From positions 62,001-126,000 of the forward strand of contig CAUEEP010000627.1 in NCBI GenBank assembly GCA_958450365.1: a stretch of 64,000 nucleotides of DNA, given 5' to 3'. Position numbers and translations under genes: made by a program. Under the pieces are notes generated by a model. That model did not search any database, was not told where the DNA came from, and was given only the letters and a program-made list of their open reading frames with translations. This document shows, in pieces, positions 1-10,939 of the stretch. Position 1 is the first letter of the stretch, and each line of letters opens with the position of its first letter. This DNA comes from Mesorhabditis belari. Lineage: Eukaryota > Nematoda > Chromadorea > Rhabditida > Rhabditidae.

Positions 1-823
1 CCGTGCAACTTGGCGAATGATTTGGTGGTCTTCTCAGCTGAAATATGTATTCATCAATCTTAGACGGTTTACTTTTGCGTAAATTGTTATAATAGTACTC
101 GGCCATATCGGCGAGTTTGTTCCTTTCCCGCGTTAACCATTTCACGACGTCTGTGCAAGAAATTGGTGGGCTTTGAATGACGCTCCTCGGATATTCTTGG
201 ATGCCAATAAGGAACATTTCTTCGAACCACGTGCCTTTCAAATAAAGCAAAACTTTTTGATCGCCCATTAAATGGAAAAATAGTCCGCCAGTGAGGCATT
301 TGCTAAGCAGAAAGCACGTCTTTTCTCCTGAGCTTGTCTGAATGTGGTACGAGTACATCTTAAACTTTGTACAGTAAAATTTTTCTTGAAATTCGTCTAA
401 AAGCTCTAATTTGATGACTATCAACTCCAAAAGATCCCAACAACCAGTTTCCAGATGATCCAGTGGAGAGAGATTTTTAAAGCTTCGGTTTTTCGGATTT
501 TCGAATTTCACAGCTTCGAGCAACATCATAAAGCTCTCATTAAAATGCTTGGCCTGTTCAGCAAAATCGGAGAGCAAAACTTTTTTGAAGATATCGTCAA
601 TCGTCTCACTTGGTTTTTCAGTAATTTTGCTTAAATCATGCTCAATTTCGTGATAGCGAGTCGAGTAAAACTCAGCTAGCTCCCTATGGATAGAGTCGGT
701 ATCTTGGTTTTTCCGTTCAATTTTCCGTTCATTAAAGTTCTTTTGCAGAAGTTTACGATAATAATTTGTAGGTTGATCATTGTTTTCAAAGTCGTGCAGC
801 GACAGCAAATCATCCAAGTCATC
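1..823 (-). CDS. Hypothetical protein, long open exon, runs off left edge
   Basis: An uninterrupted minus-strand reading frame of about 274 codons runs from an AG acceptor at 824-825 to the window edge, so both its start and end are missing. It has no ATG of its own at the right end; a TAG lies in frame just upstream, consistent with an internal exon. The protein is acidic and mostly helical, with patches such as DDLDDLLSLHDF near its start, HRELAEFYSTRYHEIEHDL about 45 residues in, and a more hydrophobic middle (CLTGGLFFHLMGDQKVLLYLKG). I recognise no family. A fold-back element begins about 30 bp upstream and may have separated it from its 5' exons. Real coding is likely because 820 open bases is long for this AT-rich DNA; function unknown. 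Confidence 0.6.
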
Positions 824-854
824 CTAGATGCATTTGTAGGCTGATGCCTAAATA

Positions 855-1247
855 CCGTAAATGCTGTAATAGAGCGTCGCGTAGTCTAATTTTACTCCCA
901 AACGAATGTTCATACCTCAGCGCCCAGACGTTTGTTTCTTCGCGCTTAGATATCAAAGCAAAGTAGAAAGATAGGGAAATTTTTTGAGCTATAACACATA
1001 TTTTTAGCATTAACCAGCACTTAGAAAAAATGATTGAAAAATCGGCTTTTTTTTGCCACTTTTCAATCATTTTTTTTCTAAGCACTGGTTAATGCTAAAA
1101 ATATGTGTTATATCTCAAATAACTACCCATCCTCTCTACTTTAATTTGATGTCTATGCGCGAAGCAACAAACGTCTGGGCGCCGAGATATGAGCATTCGT
1201 TTGGGAGTAAACTTAGACTAGGTGACGCTCTATTACAGCATTTACGG
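855..1247. mobile_element. Fold-back MITE with CCGTAAATGCTGTAATAGAG ends, TA duplication
   Basis: The two halves are near-perfect inverted copies with arms of roughly 190 bases. Both ends read TA-CCGTAAATGCTGTAATAGAGCG inward, and the centre is a short T-rich turn near 1040-1060. TA at 853-854 and 1248-1249 is the presumed target duplication. The short reading frames on both strands here encode the same peptide and are by-products of the palindrome. The end motif links it to the pogo-like elements at 35585 and 44960 and the MITE at 1488. Confidence 0.85.
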
Positions 1248-1487
1248 TAAGTGTTTTCTAAAAGATGTCAACTTCGAAAACTACCATAATATTGCCGCCA
1301 TTTTGGTCAGTCTATTTGGTATTTTGATCTGACTCGAGTCCAAAATAGACAGATTGAATGAAACTAGAGGCAAGATGCAAAGTGCGTGCCTCGCAAACAA
1401 GGCGTTCTTAAATGCACTAATAGCGATAAAGTTATTCGTTTAGCTGAATATCTTACCTGGGGAAAGTTAGATACAAAACGAAAATTA

Positions 1488-1706
1488 CCGTATTTTCTCT
1501 AATAGTAGTGCACCCCGCCAAGCCGAGTTGATGTCTATTTTACGGTTTCTAAGTTTTCGCAGAAGCTCAACACTCTAATCCCCCCACAAGATCTCATCGT
1601 CAGCTACATTTTCCGACCCCACATCGATAGGTTCTGATAAGCGCTTTTCGAGATTTCGAGCAATTTAGGCAACACTCAGGGTGTACTACTATTAGAGAAA
1701 ATACGG
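1488..1706. mobile_element. Short MITE with CCGTATTTTCTCTAATAGTAGT ends
   Basis: Inverted ends of about 25 bases (CCGTATTTTCTCTAATAG, then TAGT and a CACCC-like block) face each other, flanked by TA at 1486-1487 and 1707-1708. There is no coding capacity. The block CTCTAATAGTAGTGCACCCC has the same layout as the subterminal units of the two pogo-like elements, so it is probably mobilised by the same transposase type. Confidence 0.8.
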
Positions 1707-1708
1707 TA

Positions 1709-2127
1709 GATCTATCGCAATTTTGTGTCAAAATTTAGAGCGTTTTTTAGAACTCCTTGTATGATCTTTGTTTGACCTATTGTTTAAACAAAAAATTGTG
1801 TTTGGCTAAATTTCTTCAAACAATTATTTGTTTGGAAGGCACGCACTCTAGGCAAGATTACGATAGCTTTTGAAAATGGACATATTTAAGAAAACGCGCT
1901 GAACTGATGTGTCCAAAGGGACAACCATACTGTTAACTTTAGTCTAGTTTCCAAATTTACAAATAGTTGCTCTAAATAGTTGAACAAGATACCCTCGGAT
2001 ATTCTCCTTTCACTCTTTCCCCATCAAAGCCAATCGGTGGGCGAAGGATTGTCTCGCTTTCTTCAGTTTTCACCTCCGCACTCAAGTTCAACCGAGTTTC
2101 ATAGTCCTAGAGTTTTTGGGTACAAAA
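1709..2127. other. AT-rich spacer, nothing recognised
   Basis: About 420 bases between the MITE and the end of the kinase-like gene. I see no splice-consistent coding, repeat structure or RNA gene here. Confidence 0.5.
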
Positions 2128-3330
2128 TCACAGCTCAAAAATTGCCTCTAACATTGGTTCTAACTTCTGCAGAACAAATTTAGCATCTTTCACTCGTTCC
2201 TTGTAGGAAATCCTTGTGCAACTGTGAAATATTGATTGCAATGATCGAGATGCAACGAACTTACTCAAAGATCAGTTTTCGAAGTTTTTCGTTGTCGATA
2301 CAACAAACGATTGGTGGTTCTCGTTGCTTTTTCTTTTCATCCAAATACGAGTTCCTATATGGCTTGTTGATGGATCTTCATTATGAGCTCACCTTCTTTC
2401 AATCATTTCCCAGAGCACCAAACCGAGACAAAAAATATCGCTACGATGGCAAACCTATGTTGAATTTTGAGTTTTGAGTTTATCACATACTTTAGAGTTT
2501 AAACTAAAATAGAGACCGGTTCTTTGAATATTTTACTGATTATGTATCACTCACCAAACAGTCAAAGGCTTCAGGACTCATATAGAGAAGGGTTCCTTTC
2601 TGAAAATCTTCCCAAGTTCGCACTAAAAATGTTACACTCTCTTTTTTGTTTACTGTGACTCCAAAGTCGCACAGTTTGACGTCGTAAACATTTTTGCGAT
2701 CTTTTCTTTCAGTTAGGAGAATGCTGAAAGTATTTGAGAAACAGTAAATCATTTTTTTTGAAAGAAGTAAGCTTTCGATAACAGTATAATTTATAATTTA
2801 TACTTTTTGGTTTTGATATCTCCATGAATGAGTCTCTCCTCGTGTAGATAATCGAGTGCTGAGAAAAGTTGTTTTGCCCAGCAAACCACCGTATACATCG
2901 AGTAAATTCTTTTTGCATTGCTGATCACTGAATCGAGTTTTCATTGAAGGAGCTTTTTACAAAAAGCATCTAAAAACGTACGTTCTTTCAGATTTTCGTC
3001 ACAACATTTTTCCAAAATCAGAACTAATTCAGGTAGTAGACTGTTTTGTTGAAATTCGATAAAGCCAATATATTTAATGATGTTATCATGGGTGATCTTT
3101 TGAGCCACTTCCATTCATCTCTGAGCTCGTACAGGAGTCGTCCCTCGCGGGCATTCTTTGCAATGAATTGTTGGTTAGGTAGTCCGCTAAACTTGTATTT
3201 AGTTGAATACAAGATACATGTTGAAATATTATTACCGATATCTCATCTCAATTGTCGAGATTTGACCATAGCCACCAAGGATGACTGGTCTTTCCCAACG
3301 TAGATCAATCGATTCTTAATGGTTTTTTCG
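2128..3330 (-). pseudogene. Protein kinase-like gene, catalytic motifs intact, one frameshift
   Basis: Rebuilt exons, 5' to 3' on the minus strand: 3227 to about 3330 (glycine loop LGGYGQIS); about 3178 to 2982 (IAK lysine, helix C, HDNIIKYIGF); 2927-2805 (SALDYLHEE, HGDIKTK); 2723-2555 (KNILLTE, LCDFGVT, GTLLYMSPEAF); 2454-2393 (SDIFCLGLVLWEMIERR); 2354-2265; 2221-2128 (ends LEPMLEAIFEL, stop). From 2982 down all introns are GT-AG and all phases agree. The HxD aspartate, DFG and APE-like SPE motifs are present, so the fold would be an active kinase, best likened to the tyrosine-kinase-like group. One base is missing near 3100-3105, between WKWLK and ITHDNIIK, breaking the frame inside helix C; this is either a real lesion or a sequence error. 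The 5' start is not resolved. The closest relative in the window is the pseudokinase at 7307. Confidence 0.75.
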
Positions 3331-3425
3331 ATTTAATTTCGTATTTGAGTAACAAGTTTAGCAAGAAACTGTTTAAATTTAGCTGTTTTAGTCACAATTA
3401 TTGATTTTCCACGCCAAACTATCTA

Positions 3426-4670
3426 TTTGGTTGGCAAGTTATAAACGATCGCTGGCTTTGTTCAATGATTTCTTAGAATTCAAAAAGATTTTTCACGGGG
3501 TTTTTTTCTGCAAACAAACTAAAATATTTTAGGGTAAACATAACACCCCTTTCAAATTTCTGAGCCCCTATTTCCCTGAAAAAAATGGAGGACGAAAAAT
3601 TTCTTATTCACGCAGCTATGCTCTACGATTTTAAACAAGGAAAATCAGCCGCTGAATCTCATCGTACAATTATTTCCGCTTTTGGAGATAGAACTATTAG
3701 CGAAAGTCAATGTCGAAAATGGTTTCAACGCTTTCAAATTGGCAACGAAAGTCTCCAGGATGAGCCGCATGAGAGGCACCATCCAGGAGTGGCTGATTTG
3801 GATTTGCTGGCAGAAATTGAAGAGGATCCAATACTCACTACACGAGAATTGGCAGAAATGTTAGATGTTTTTCATACAACAATCGAAAATCATTTGCATC
3901 GTGTCGGGAAAAAAAAATCGATGTGGGTTCCCTATGAATTGACCCAAGATAACAAAACAATCCGTGTCAATATCATCACATTTTTGCTTCACAAGTGCAA
4001 AGCTGGAGGTTTCTGGAATTCAATTTTAACTTCTGACAAAACTTGGATCTATTTCGATTATAAAACACGAAAGAAACAATGGTTATCGTCAGGTCAAGCT
4101 CCTCAAACTACCCCAAAACCCGATATTCATGGGAAGAAGATTATGCTTTGTTGCTGGTGGAATTCTAGAGGCTTGGTGTACTATGAGTTGGTGAATCCTC
4201 TGCATAACATCAATGCTAATCTCTACTCAAAGCAGTTGATGAGAGTTAGTGACTCATTGAAGAAATTGGGAATCAATCCGTAGAAGGTCCGCTTTTTGCA
4301 AGACAACGCAAAACCGCACACAGCAAAAGTCACTAACAAAAAACTCGACGAGCTTGGCTGGAAACTTCTACCACATGCACCTTATTCACCCGACCTAGCA
4401 CCCTCAGATTACCATTTGTTTCGACCGTTGAAGCAATTCCTCTATGGAAAACTTTTCGATGATCATGCACAAGTCAAAAACGCACTGGATTTCTACTTTG
4501 CTCAGAAGGACGCTCAGTTTTTTGAGAATGGTATCAAGGAATTGGGCCAAAGATGGCAAAAAGTCATCGATGATAATGGAGAATACCTTTTGGATTAATG
4601 TTCTTTTTTTGAGTTCTATGAAATAAACAAGTTGTTGCCTAAAACCATCGTTTATAAGTTGCCAACCTAA
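3426..4670 (+). mobile_element. Mariner element 1
   Basis: Ends read TTTGGTTGGCAAGTTATAAA on the left and, inverted, TTAGGTTGGCAACTTATAAA on the right, about 27 matching bases. It carries one transposase frame and nothing else. A TA precedes the left end; the right-hand TA duplication is not clear, so the outer limits may be off by a few bases. Confidence 0.85.
3585..4598 (+). pseudogene. Mariner transposase, DD34D type, stop codon in frame
   Basis: Starts at ATG 3585 with the usual mariner N-terminus (AMLYDFKQGKSAAESHR) and helix-turn-helix region, then WVPYEL, TSDKTW (first catalytic Asp), QDNAKPH (second) and YSPDLAPSDYHLF (third), ending NGEYLLD. About 337 residues is full length for the family. 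A TAG at 4281-4283, after GINP and before KVRFLQDN, splits the frame; family members have an ordinary residue there, most simply Gln CAG to TAG. The expected TSDET is TSDKT. A recent but dead copy. Confidence 0.93.
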
Positions 4671-6264
4671 CATTACAAATTAATAGGTAGTTTGAAAAAA
4701 AAATTTGCCTGTCCGACCAACCCATGAATTCTTCCCAGATTTTTTGATAAACTTGACTATATTTCAAAAAGTTTTTGACAAAAAACAGAGTGGGCTTCTG
4801 GTAAAAAATAGGAGATTTCTTCAGCTGAAGTGTCTTGGTCACTTTTTGAGTGACCAGCCTTTAGACAAGTTTTTAATGGGTTAGTGAGTAAGCAATGGGT
4901 TCCATTTAAAATCTAAAATCAAGTACTTAAAATAGGGAAAATTTGGGATTAAGGCAAATTTTAACTAATGCTTTCACTTTTCAGAATCACCTAATTTAGC
5001 AAATACTCAGTGCCGAGAAGATGACACCAAAAAAGTGAGTTTTTGAAATACAGCTTCTCTGTAAGAAATGTTTGGTCAAAAATAGAGATTATAGAGCTTA
5101 TTGCTCATTTATGCTAGCTTTACCTCATAAGAAATCGTTTTTATGGTGCAAAAAGTAAGCTGAAATTAAGCTGGAAAATAATAATTTTTCAAAAATCTCT
5201 AAAATTTTAAGGGAAAGCTGCACTCATTTTTTAAAGGGTAATTTCTTAGAGTCGACCTCGTAAATCATAGATCAAAAATCAAAATCTTCTTGAATTGGTG
5301 GATTCGTTTTTAAGAAATTCCAGTCAAATTTTTTTCCGAGAACTTTCTTTCCAATCTAATACCTTGAGTTCTCAAAATTTCATCGTCAATTTTGTTGAGT
5401 GTTGAGCATAACTGGCCAATTTGCATCCACCCATCAGATTCCTTTCTTTTCCAACAGGTTTTTACCGATGAAAAATCAGCAAAGTTGGTTTTGTAAATCT
5501 CATGTCGATCTCTAAGCACAACGAACAATGATTTTTAAAATTGATTGGCTGGGGTAAAGTGGATGCAAAAACGGCTCACTGACCCTTTGGAAAAACAGAT
5601 TGTTTGCGCTTTGATCGTTTTACAAGGGGATGACTTTACCACTAAATTTGATTTTAATATAACTAAATCATGAATGTTAATCTTTTTCAAATTTCCAAGG
5701 TATTAAAAGTAACTAACTTTTATGTGACAATATTTCCCCATTCTTTCTTGTGCTTTTGTCCATCATTGCAAACCTTCCAGCAAGCTTACCAATGCAAAGT
5801 ACTACTGTGTCTAAATGAACCCTGAAATATAGTACTTTTTAAAAGTTTGAATAAATAAAGTTCGATTTGCAGAGAAAAGCTAAATTCGCGAGGCAAAGAT
5901 AATGGGCGTAGCCTTGAAAAAAAAATTAGTCTCCTTTGTCTTTTTGTTGGGCTCTTTGTCTCCGGTTGTTCAATATCATTTCAAGTTGAAAAAGAGCCAA
6001 AAATATCTTATCAAACCGCTAGAATGAATTTTAGAACTAGCTTTATATTAGCTTTGTCTTTTTGTTGGGCTCTTTGTCTCTCCGGTTGTTCAATGTTGAT
6101 TCAAGCTGAAAAGGAGCCAAAAATATCTTATCAAGCCGTTAGAATTTTAGAACTAGCTTTATATTTGCTTGAGTTTTTGATTCACACTAACCTTCGAAGA
6201 ATCCGTTTATTTGCTTTTAAATGGTTTGCAGTTTTGTTTTTTTTTGCATTCAGCAACAATATTC
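4671..6264. other. Long non-coding spacer
   Basis: Roughly 1.6 kb between mariner 1 and the hAT-like element. Apart from a short tandem duplication near 5925-6165 I find no spliced coding pattern, transposon ends or RNA gene. The minus-strand frame at 5310-5528 has no splice context and is probably chance. Confidence 0.5.
5925..6165 (+). repeat. Diverged tandem duplication, two units of about 110 bp
   Basis: The stretch TTTGTCTTTTTGTTGGGCTC through GAGCCAAAAATATCTTATCA occurs twice in a row (from about 5937 and about 6055). The second copy lies in a small frame beginning at 6024 whose first residues (FILALSFCWALCLSGC) look like a signal peptide, but the first copy is out of frame and the peptide is not conserved, so I do not call a gene. 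Confidence 0.7.
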
Positions 6265-7209
6265 GGGACCTAGTCAAAATAGCGCCGCCAAAATAGCCCC
6301 GTTCAAAACAGCGCCCATACAAAAATAGCGCCAAATGGAAAGAGACCGCGATTAGATTTTTCAACCATAATGTTTTTATACTTCTCATAACAACTTGTAG
6401 CTTTTGCTATTTTTAAGCACCTTGCGCGCGTTTTGACAAATCGACGGATTATTTCATCACCAGAATCGTGTTTTATGGCCCATTTTAAATAAATAATGCG
6501 GCACATTTTGTTTTTCATCGTTTTTTTTCTTGTTTGTACTGTTCTTGGTACTTAATTTTGTGTTTTTCAGATAAAAGAACGTTGCCTGAAGGAATAGAAG
6601 GATCGTTGCAAGTGATTCAACGTGCCTAGCGACAATCACAGGTACTTTTGACACAATATCGTTTGTAAAGAAGTTCTACTTGTTTAAGGTAATAGCTTAG
6701 TAACCTAAAAGTGACCTAAACCTAAAAGCTAAAAGTTTAGTGAATGTTTAAGATTTAGGCTTTTATTTCACGATGTTCTACTCGCTATGCTGCTCAGAAG
6801 CTACTATATGTTCAAGAGTTCGAAAAATGTCTTGATGCGGCTACATCTCGGCACATGACTCTACCTCAATCATCACCTCAATCGTCAAAAGTTCTTCACG
6901 GCCAGCGTGTAAGAAAAATTGTGGTTTAAAATGGATCTTTGGGTAAGAGTCCAGTCGATCGTTTAAAATTTTTATGTTGTTACATTCATATGTTTTAACT
7001 GTGTTGTTTCATTTTATTCATTTCGTTAATTGAATAAGCAAGTTTTCATCTACTATTTTACTTGAGAATGCACAAAAAACTAAAGCTTTTATCGAAAACT
7101 CCCAAAGACTGTTAGTTAATCTACATTAAAATCTGAAATCCCTAAAATCTTTAAATTTCGCGCTTTTTTGAACGGCGCTGTTTTGGCGGCGCTATTTCCA
7201 CTAGATCCC
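6265..7209. mobile_element. hAT-like non-autonomous element with 8-bp target duplication
   Basis: Inverted ends of about 44 bases: left GGGACCTAGTCAAAATAGCG and right, inverted, GGGATCTAGTGGAAATAGCG, each followed by repeated AAATAGCGCC / AACAGCGCC blocks. The 8 bases CAATATTC occur directly on both sides (6257-6264 and 7210-7217), the duplication size typical of hAT elements. No transposase motif is visible in the 945 bases. Confidence 0.85.
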
Positions 7210-7306
7210 CAATATTCTGGCTATGTAGGAATTTAACTAGTTTAAGATCAATATTCTTTGCATTCACGGAGCGACGTTTTGAATTTTCGCTACTGAGCTG
7301 AACAAA

Positions 7307-10300
7307 ATGAACGATGACAATAGACCGCTCAACCCTGAAGAACGGGTTTTATTTGATGGTTCTCTTCAAAAGATTGTTTACCTCAAAGAAGAGTGAGTTA
7401 TCTAAGCTATCTAGTTATCTAAATCAAAGGTTCAGTTTTGTTAACACTTTTTACAATTAAGTAATTTTGAATTCATTCACAACTAAGTGTCAACTGTTTG
7501 TGAAAATCAGTTTTAAGGTTGATAAGCTAATACTAATTGATTTGGGTTAGTATAGCCAACTTGACTTACAATCGGCTGATAAATCTACTAAGACTGAAGT
7601 TGTAATTCTAAACTAGGCGACAAATCTAACTTTTAGAGGTCACGTGATCAAATATTTTCTCCCCGAGAACCCTGGCTATATTCGGGATTTCAAAGAAGAG
7701 TGCGAGGTTTTGCGTAGATGCAAACATTCGAACATTATTTCTTACTTTGGAACGGTTAAAAGACCGCAATTGGGTATCCTAATGGAATATTGTGAAAATG
7801 GGCCATTAGAAGATGGTGAGTCTTCAAATCTTGCTCCTAATCAGCGTCAATCTTAACCCATTCAAAACCGCAGCGTTTTTTCTTTTTTTTCGTCTACGGA
7901 CCAAGCCTTTTTTTGACATTTTTGACTCCGAAGCAGATTATCCAGATGGTTGGAAAGGTTTAAGAGAGTCTCCTACATCATTAATTTTTGATGAAGAACG
8001 ATTTGGATTTGACTTCAGTACTTTTCAAGATCCTACCAATTATTATTCTTATTTTATCGACGACAAATTAATCAATATGTTAGTAGGCGAATCTAATAAA
8101 CATGGAAAAAACAAACTGGCAGGATTTCGATGCAAAATCTTTCGAGCTCTTCCTGGCTCTGTATCTTCAAATGGGAATCGTCAAATTACCGAGGATTCGT
8201 GACTACTGGAGTAGCAGGCCTGGATTAGGAGGATTTTCCCACATGTCCCACATTATGTCAAGAGCAAAATTTGAATCTATTCTTCGAAACCTGCGTTTTG
8301 TGATAATGAACTGGACCCTGCAGGAGATCAGCTTTATAAGATTAGAGCTATTATGGAACATTTCAATGCAAAACCAGAGGCTGCATTGATTCCGGCTAAA
8401 TATGACACGTCCTTTTTGCCCACGTAATTTGTAGATCTCTTACAATTGGAATACATGTAATGCTAAAAAACAGCAAAAAAAACCAATTAATTGAATGAAA
8501 ATAGCTCAATTAGCGCTGCAGCGAATAATCGCTGCAGCGGTCCGTTCCTGAGTTTTTGCTGCAGCGACTATTCGCTGCAGAAGTTTCGAATGGGTTAAGC
8601 TATTGTTAGTATTGATATGGTGAATAGAACAGCTGTTGGCACATTTGCTTTGTTAACTTCAAATGCTAGTAAGCTGGTAATTTGGCGCAGGGTTTTTTTT
8701 ACCTAATCTCAATTTTGTCTTCAAAAGCACTCTAGAACTATACTTACAGTAGGCAATATCAGCAAATTTAGTCGTTTTTGACCAATCAATTCGTTATAAG
8801 ATGGAGACTGTATTAGAATGGATGAAGCAACTGCTTCGAGCACTTTGCCACCTTTGCGAGAAGAAAATCGCTCATACAAATATAAATCTACACAAGTAAC
8901 ATACATTATGTCTTGTAAAACGGATTTTTAAAGCATAATTTCAGCATTCTTGTCACGGAAAACTTGAATATAAAACTAACTGGCTTTGGTTGTGCTCTGA
9001 GGGGTAACGAGTTGGAAAAGTTTTCGGTAGTCTGTGATTTTGATGTTTGCAGCAAGATTTTTTTAGTTAGCTGCGTCGACTGATCTTTATAGTGTTGGCG
9101 TTGTTTCTTGGCATATTGTTGAGCGGGAGTGAGTCTATTGCTAAATTATTTTAGCATTTAAAATTTTAGAAAACAACCCTCTGCGGATCCAAAAACTTTT
9201 GGCAAGCAATCTTTCCCAGCAAAGATTTCCGAAACCTCCAAAACTTTTGAAGTTGATCCAAGTTTTTACGATAAATTCGAGGCTTTGATTGAGAGGTAAA
9301 GATTTTTGTAAATTATTGAATGGCATGGCAGCTTTACAGGGTTAGCAGAAATAACGTTGCGGGATTTTCGGCAGCCTAAAATCCTCAAAGTTTCAATTTT
9401 GGGAGACAAATTTATTTTTAACCTATTCTCTGTGATTGTTTTTATTAGTTTCTTTGTTGTTTTACTTTGTTTCAAGTCTATTCATTTCTTTATAGGATGA
9501 CAAACAAGCGATCTGCCATTCTGGAGCTTCATCGTCAAGGTCAATGCGTGAGTGCGATCGCGCGATTGCTACGTGTTTCTCATCAGCTCGTCTCAAAAGC
9601 GATTAAGCTATACAAGGAGCTTGGCAACGATGGAGATCGTCCAGGAAGAGGCAGAAAAAGAACAGTCAACACCCCCAGAAATCGCAAAGTGATTCAGAAG
9701 CGCATGGCCCGGAATCCACCGGTCTCAATGAGAAAGATCGCTCGACAGACGGGGATCGCTCGCGAATCGGTTAGACTTATGGTCAAAAATGAGCTCAATC
9801 TTCACCCTTACAAGCTCAAGCAAAGGCAACAACTCGACGACGACAACAAACGAGTTCGACTCGAAAGATGTCGAGAGCTTCTCAAGCGGGCCGCAACTCC
9901 ACACTGGGAGCGAATCCTGTTTTCTGACGAGAAGCTCTTCTCGGTGGAGCAAATCTACAACCACCAAAACGATCGGATTTGGTCAACGTCTTCTCTTCTC
10001 CAGGCAGCTCTGCGATTGTTCAAGACCGACAAAATCCCAAATCGGTCATGGTATGGCCCGGAGTCTGCGCAACCGGCAAACTCCTCTCATTTTCATCGAT
10101 TCTGGGGTAAAAATCAATAAGGATGTGTACCAAAAAAAGATTCTTGAGGATGTTTTGCTTCCATGGGCTCAACAGCATTTTGGTAACGGATTTTGGACCT
10201 TCCAACAAGACTCCGCTCCTTCTCATCGAGCCAAATCCACACAGGACTGGTGGAGGACAAACTTTCCGGATTTCATCTCGGCCCAAGAATGGCCTCCGTA

Positions 10301-10752
10301 TTCGTGCGATCTCAATCCGTTGGACTACAGTGTTTGGTGAATTTTGGAGGCAAGGCCTTGTGCAAAAACCCACAAAAGTTTGGAGGCTCTTAAGCAATCG
10401 TTGACCAGGGAATGGGATCGAATCACTCCGGCCGAGCTGCGGCCCATCGCCGAAAACTTCATCAAGCGTTTGAGGCTCTGCATCGGAGCCAAAGGTGGCC
10501 ACTTTGAAGAAAAGTAGGTTATATGCTCTCTTTATATCATGTTGTTAATAAAAAATTGTTTCTGTTACAAAATCTTTTTGGATTTTTAAAAAATAGGCTA
10601 AATTAGGCCGCAACGTTATTTCTGGTCACCCTGTATTTCAAACATATTTTAGTTGCACCGCCTATGAGACTGGCAAGAGAACAAACTGCTTCTCAGCGCT
10701 ACTAATAATCAAGGACCTGCAAGATGTGAACTTTTTATTTTCTAAAGCATAA
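7307..10752 (+). CDS. Intact seven-exon pseudokinase (HTN/GFG) with two transposons in its introns
   Basis: Exons 7307-7392, 7637-7815, 8772-8895, 8945-9026, 9067-9128, 9170-9295 and 10653-10752; every intron is GT-AG and every phase joins, giving a 252-residue protein with no stop. Kinase landmarks in order: one-glycine loop region (LFDGSLQKIV), HVIKYF with the ATP-site lysine, an Ile-Ile motif after helix C (HSNIISYFG), hinge LMEYCENGPLED, WMKQLLRALCHL, then IAHTNINLHNILVTEN where the HRD aspartate is Asn, LTGFGCAL where DFG is GFG, a very short activation segment with no APE, DLYSVGVVSWHIVER, and a C-lobe tail. Loss of both catalytic aspartates predicts no phosphotransfer. A piggyBac remnant lies in intron 2 and a maT element in intron 6, yet the frame is preserved, suggesting selection for a scaffold or regulatory role. 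The start is the first ATG after a stop-rich leader. Confidence 0.85.
7857..8594 (+). mobile_element. Deleted piggyBac element in pseudokinase intron 2
   Basis: TTAA stands at both edges (7853-7856 and 8595-8598), the exact target of piggyBac elements. The ends are CCCATTCAAAACCGCAGCG on the left and, inverted, CCCATTCGAAACTTCTGCAG on the right. Inside are N-terminal piggyBac transposase remnants in two frames (YFIDDKLINMLVGESNKHGK near 8050-8110; GIVKLPRIRDYWSSRPGLGG with SRAKFESILRNLRF near 8170-8300). The catalytic part is missing. Near the right end, 8510-8575 holds GCTGCAGCGAATAATCGCTG and its inverted partner, a probable subterminal hairpin. Confidence 0.92.
9337..10633 (+). mobile_element. 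maT-type (DD37D) element in pseudokinase intron 6
   Basis: Ends match CAGGGTTAGCAGAAATAACG and, inverted, CAGGGTGACCAGAAATAACG, followed by TTGCGG on both sides. TA flanks at 9335-9336 and 10634-10635. It contains one transposase frame. The insertion lies between the sixth exon and the terminal exon of the pseudokinase and leaves both splice sites intact. Confidence 0.92.
9497..10517 (+). pseudogene. maT transposase (DD37D), two frameshifts
   Basis: Begins MTNKRSAILELHRQGQ at ATG 9497, with a paired-like helix-turn-helix (SAIARLLRVSHQLVSKAIKL) and RKVIQKRMARNPPVSMRKIA. Catalytic sites: LFSDEKLFSV (first Asp), FQQDSAPSHRAK (second) and DLNPLDYSVW (third), with 37 residues between the last two. 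The frame shifts near 9980-10050 and again near 10338, where DYSVW is followed by a stop in its own frame; the C-terminus in the next frame ends AKGGHFEEK. About 340 residues if joined, normal for the group. Confidence 0.92.
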
Positions 10753-10939
10753 ACAATTACTATTAGATCGAGCTCCTTCGATGGATTGCATTCCTGAGAA
10801 CACGTTGAATCTTTAGGTTTAGATACTAGCTGCAGATACAAAGTCACTAGATTGCAAGAATTTTAAGCGCTTACAATCTGAAATTAAAAAGCTGTAGATC
10901 TAAGATTCCTAGTTAATCCGAATAGATTAAATACAGGGT

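Noticed and set aside
87..299. 70-codon minus-strand frame as a separate gene
   Set aside because: It overlaps the 274-codon open exon in another frame and has no splice context.
819..1250. Two short frames with nearly the same peptide on opposite strands
   Set aside because: Both arise from the palindromic fold-back element; no independent gene.
5310..5528. 72-codon minus-strand frame
   Set aside because: Isolated in AT-rich DNA with no acceptor, donor or homologue in the window.
6024..6296. Small secreted protein with signal peptide
   Set aside because: Lies on one unit of a tandem duplication, the other unit is out of frame, and no splice or stop context supports it.
9789..10502. Overlapping frames on both strands within the maT element
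   Set aside because: Only fragments matching transposase motifs in order were kept; the others are shadows.
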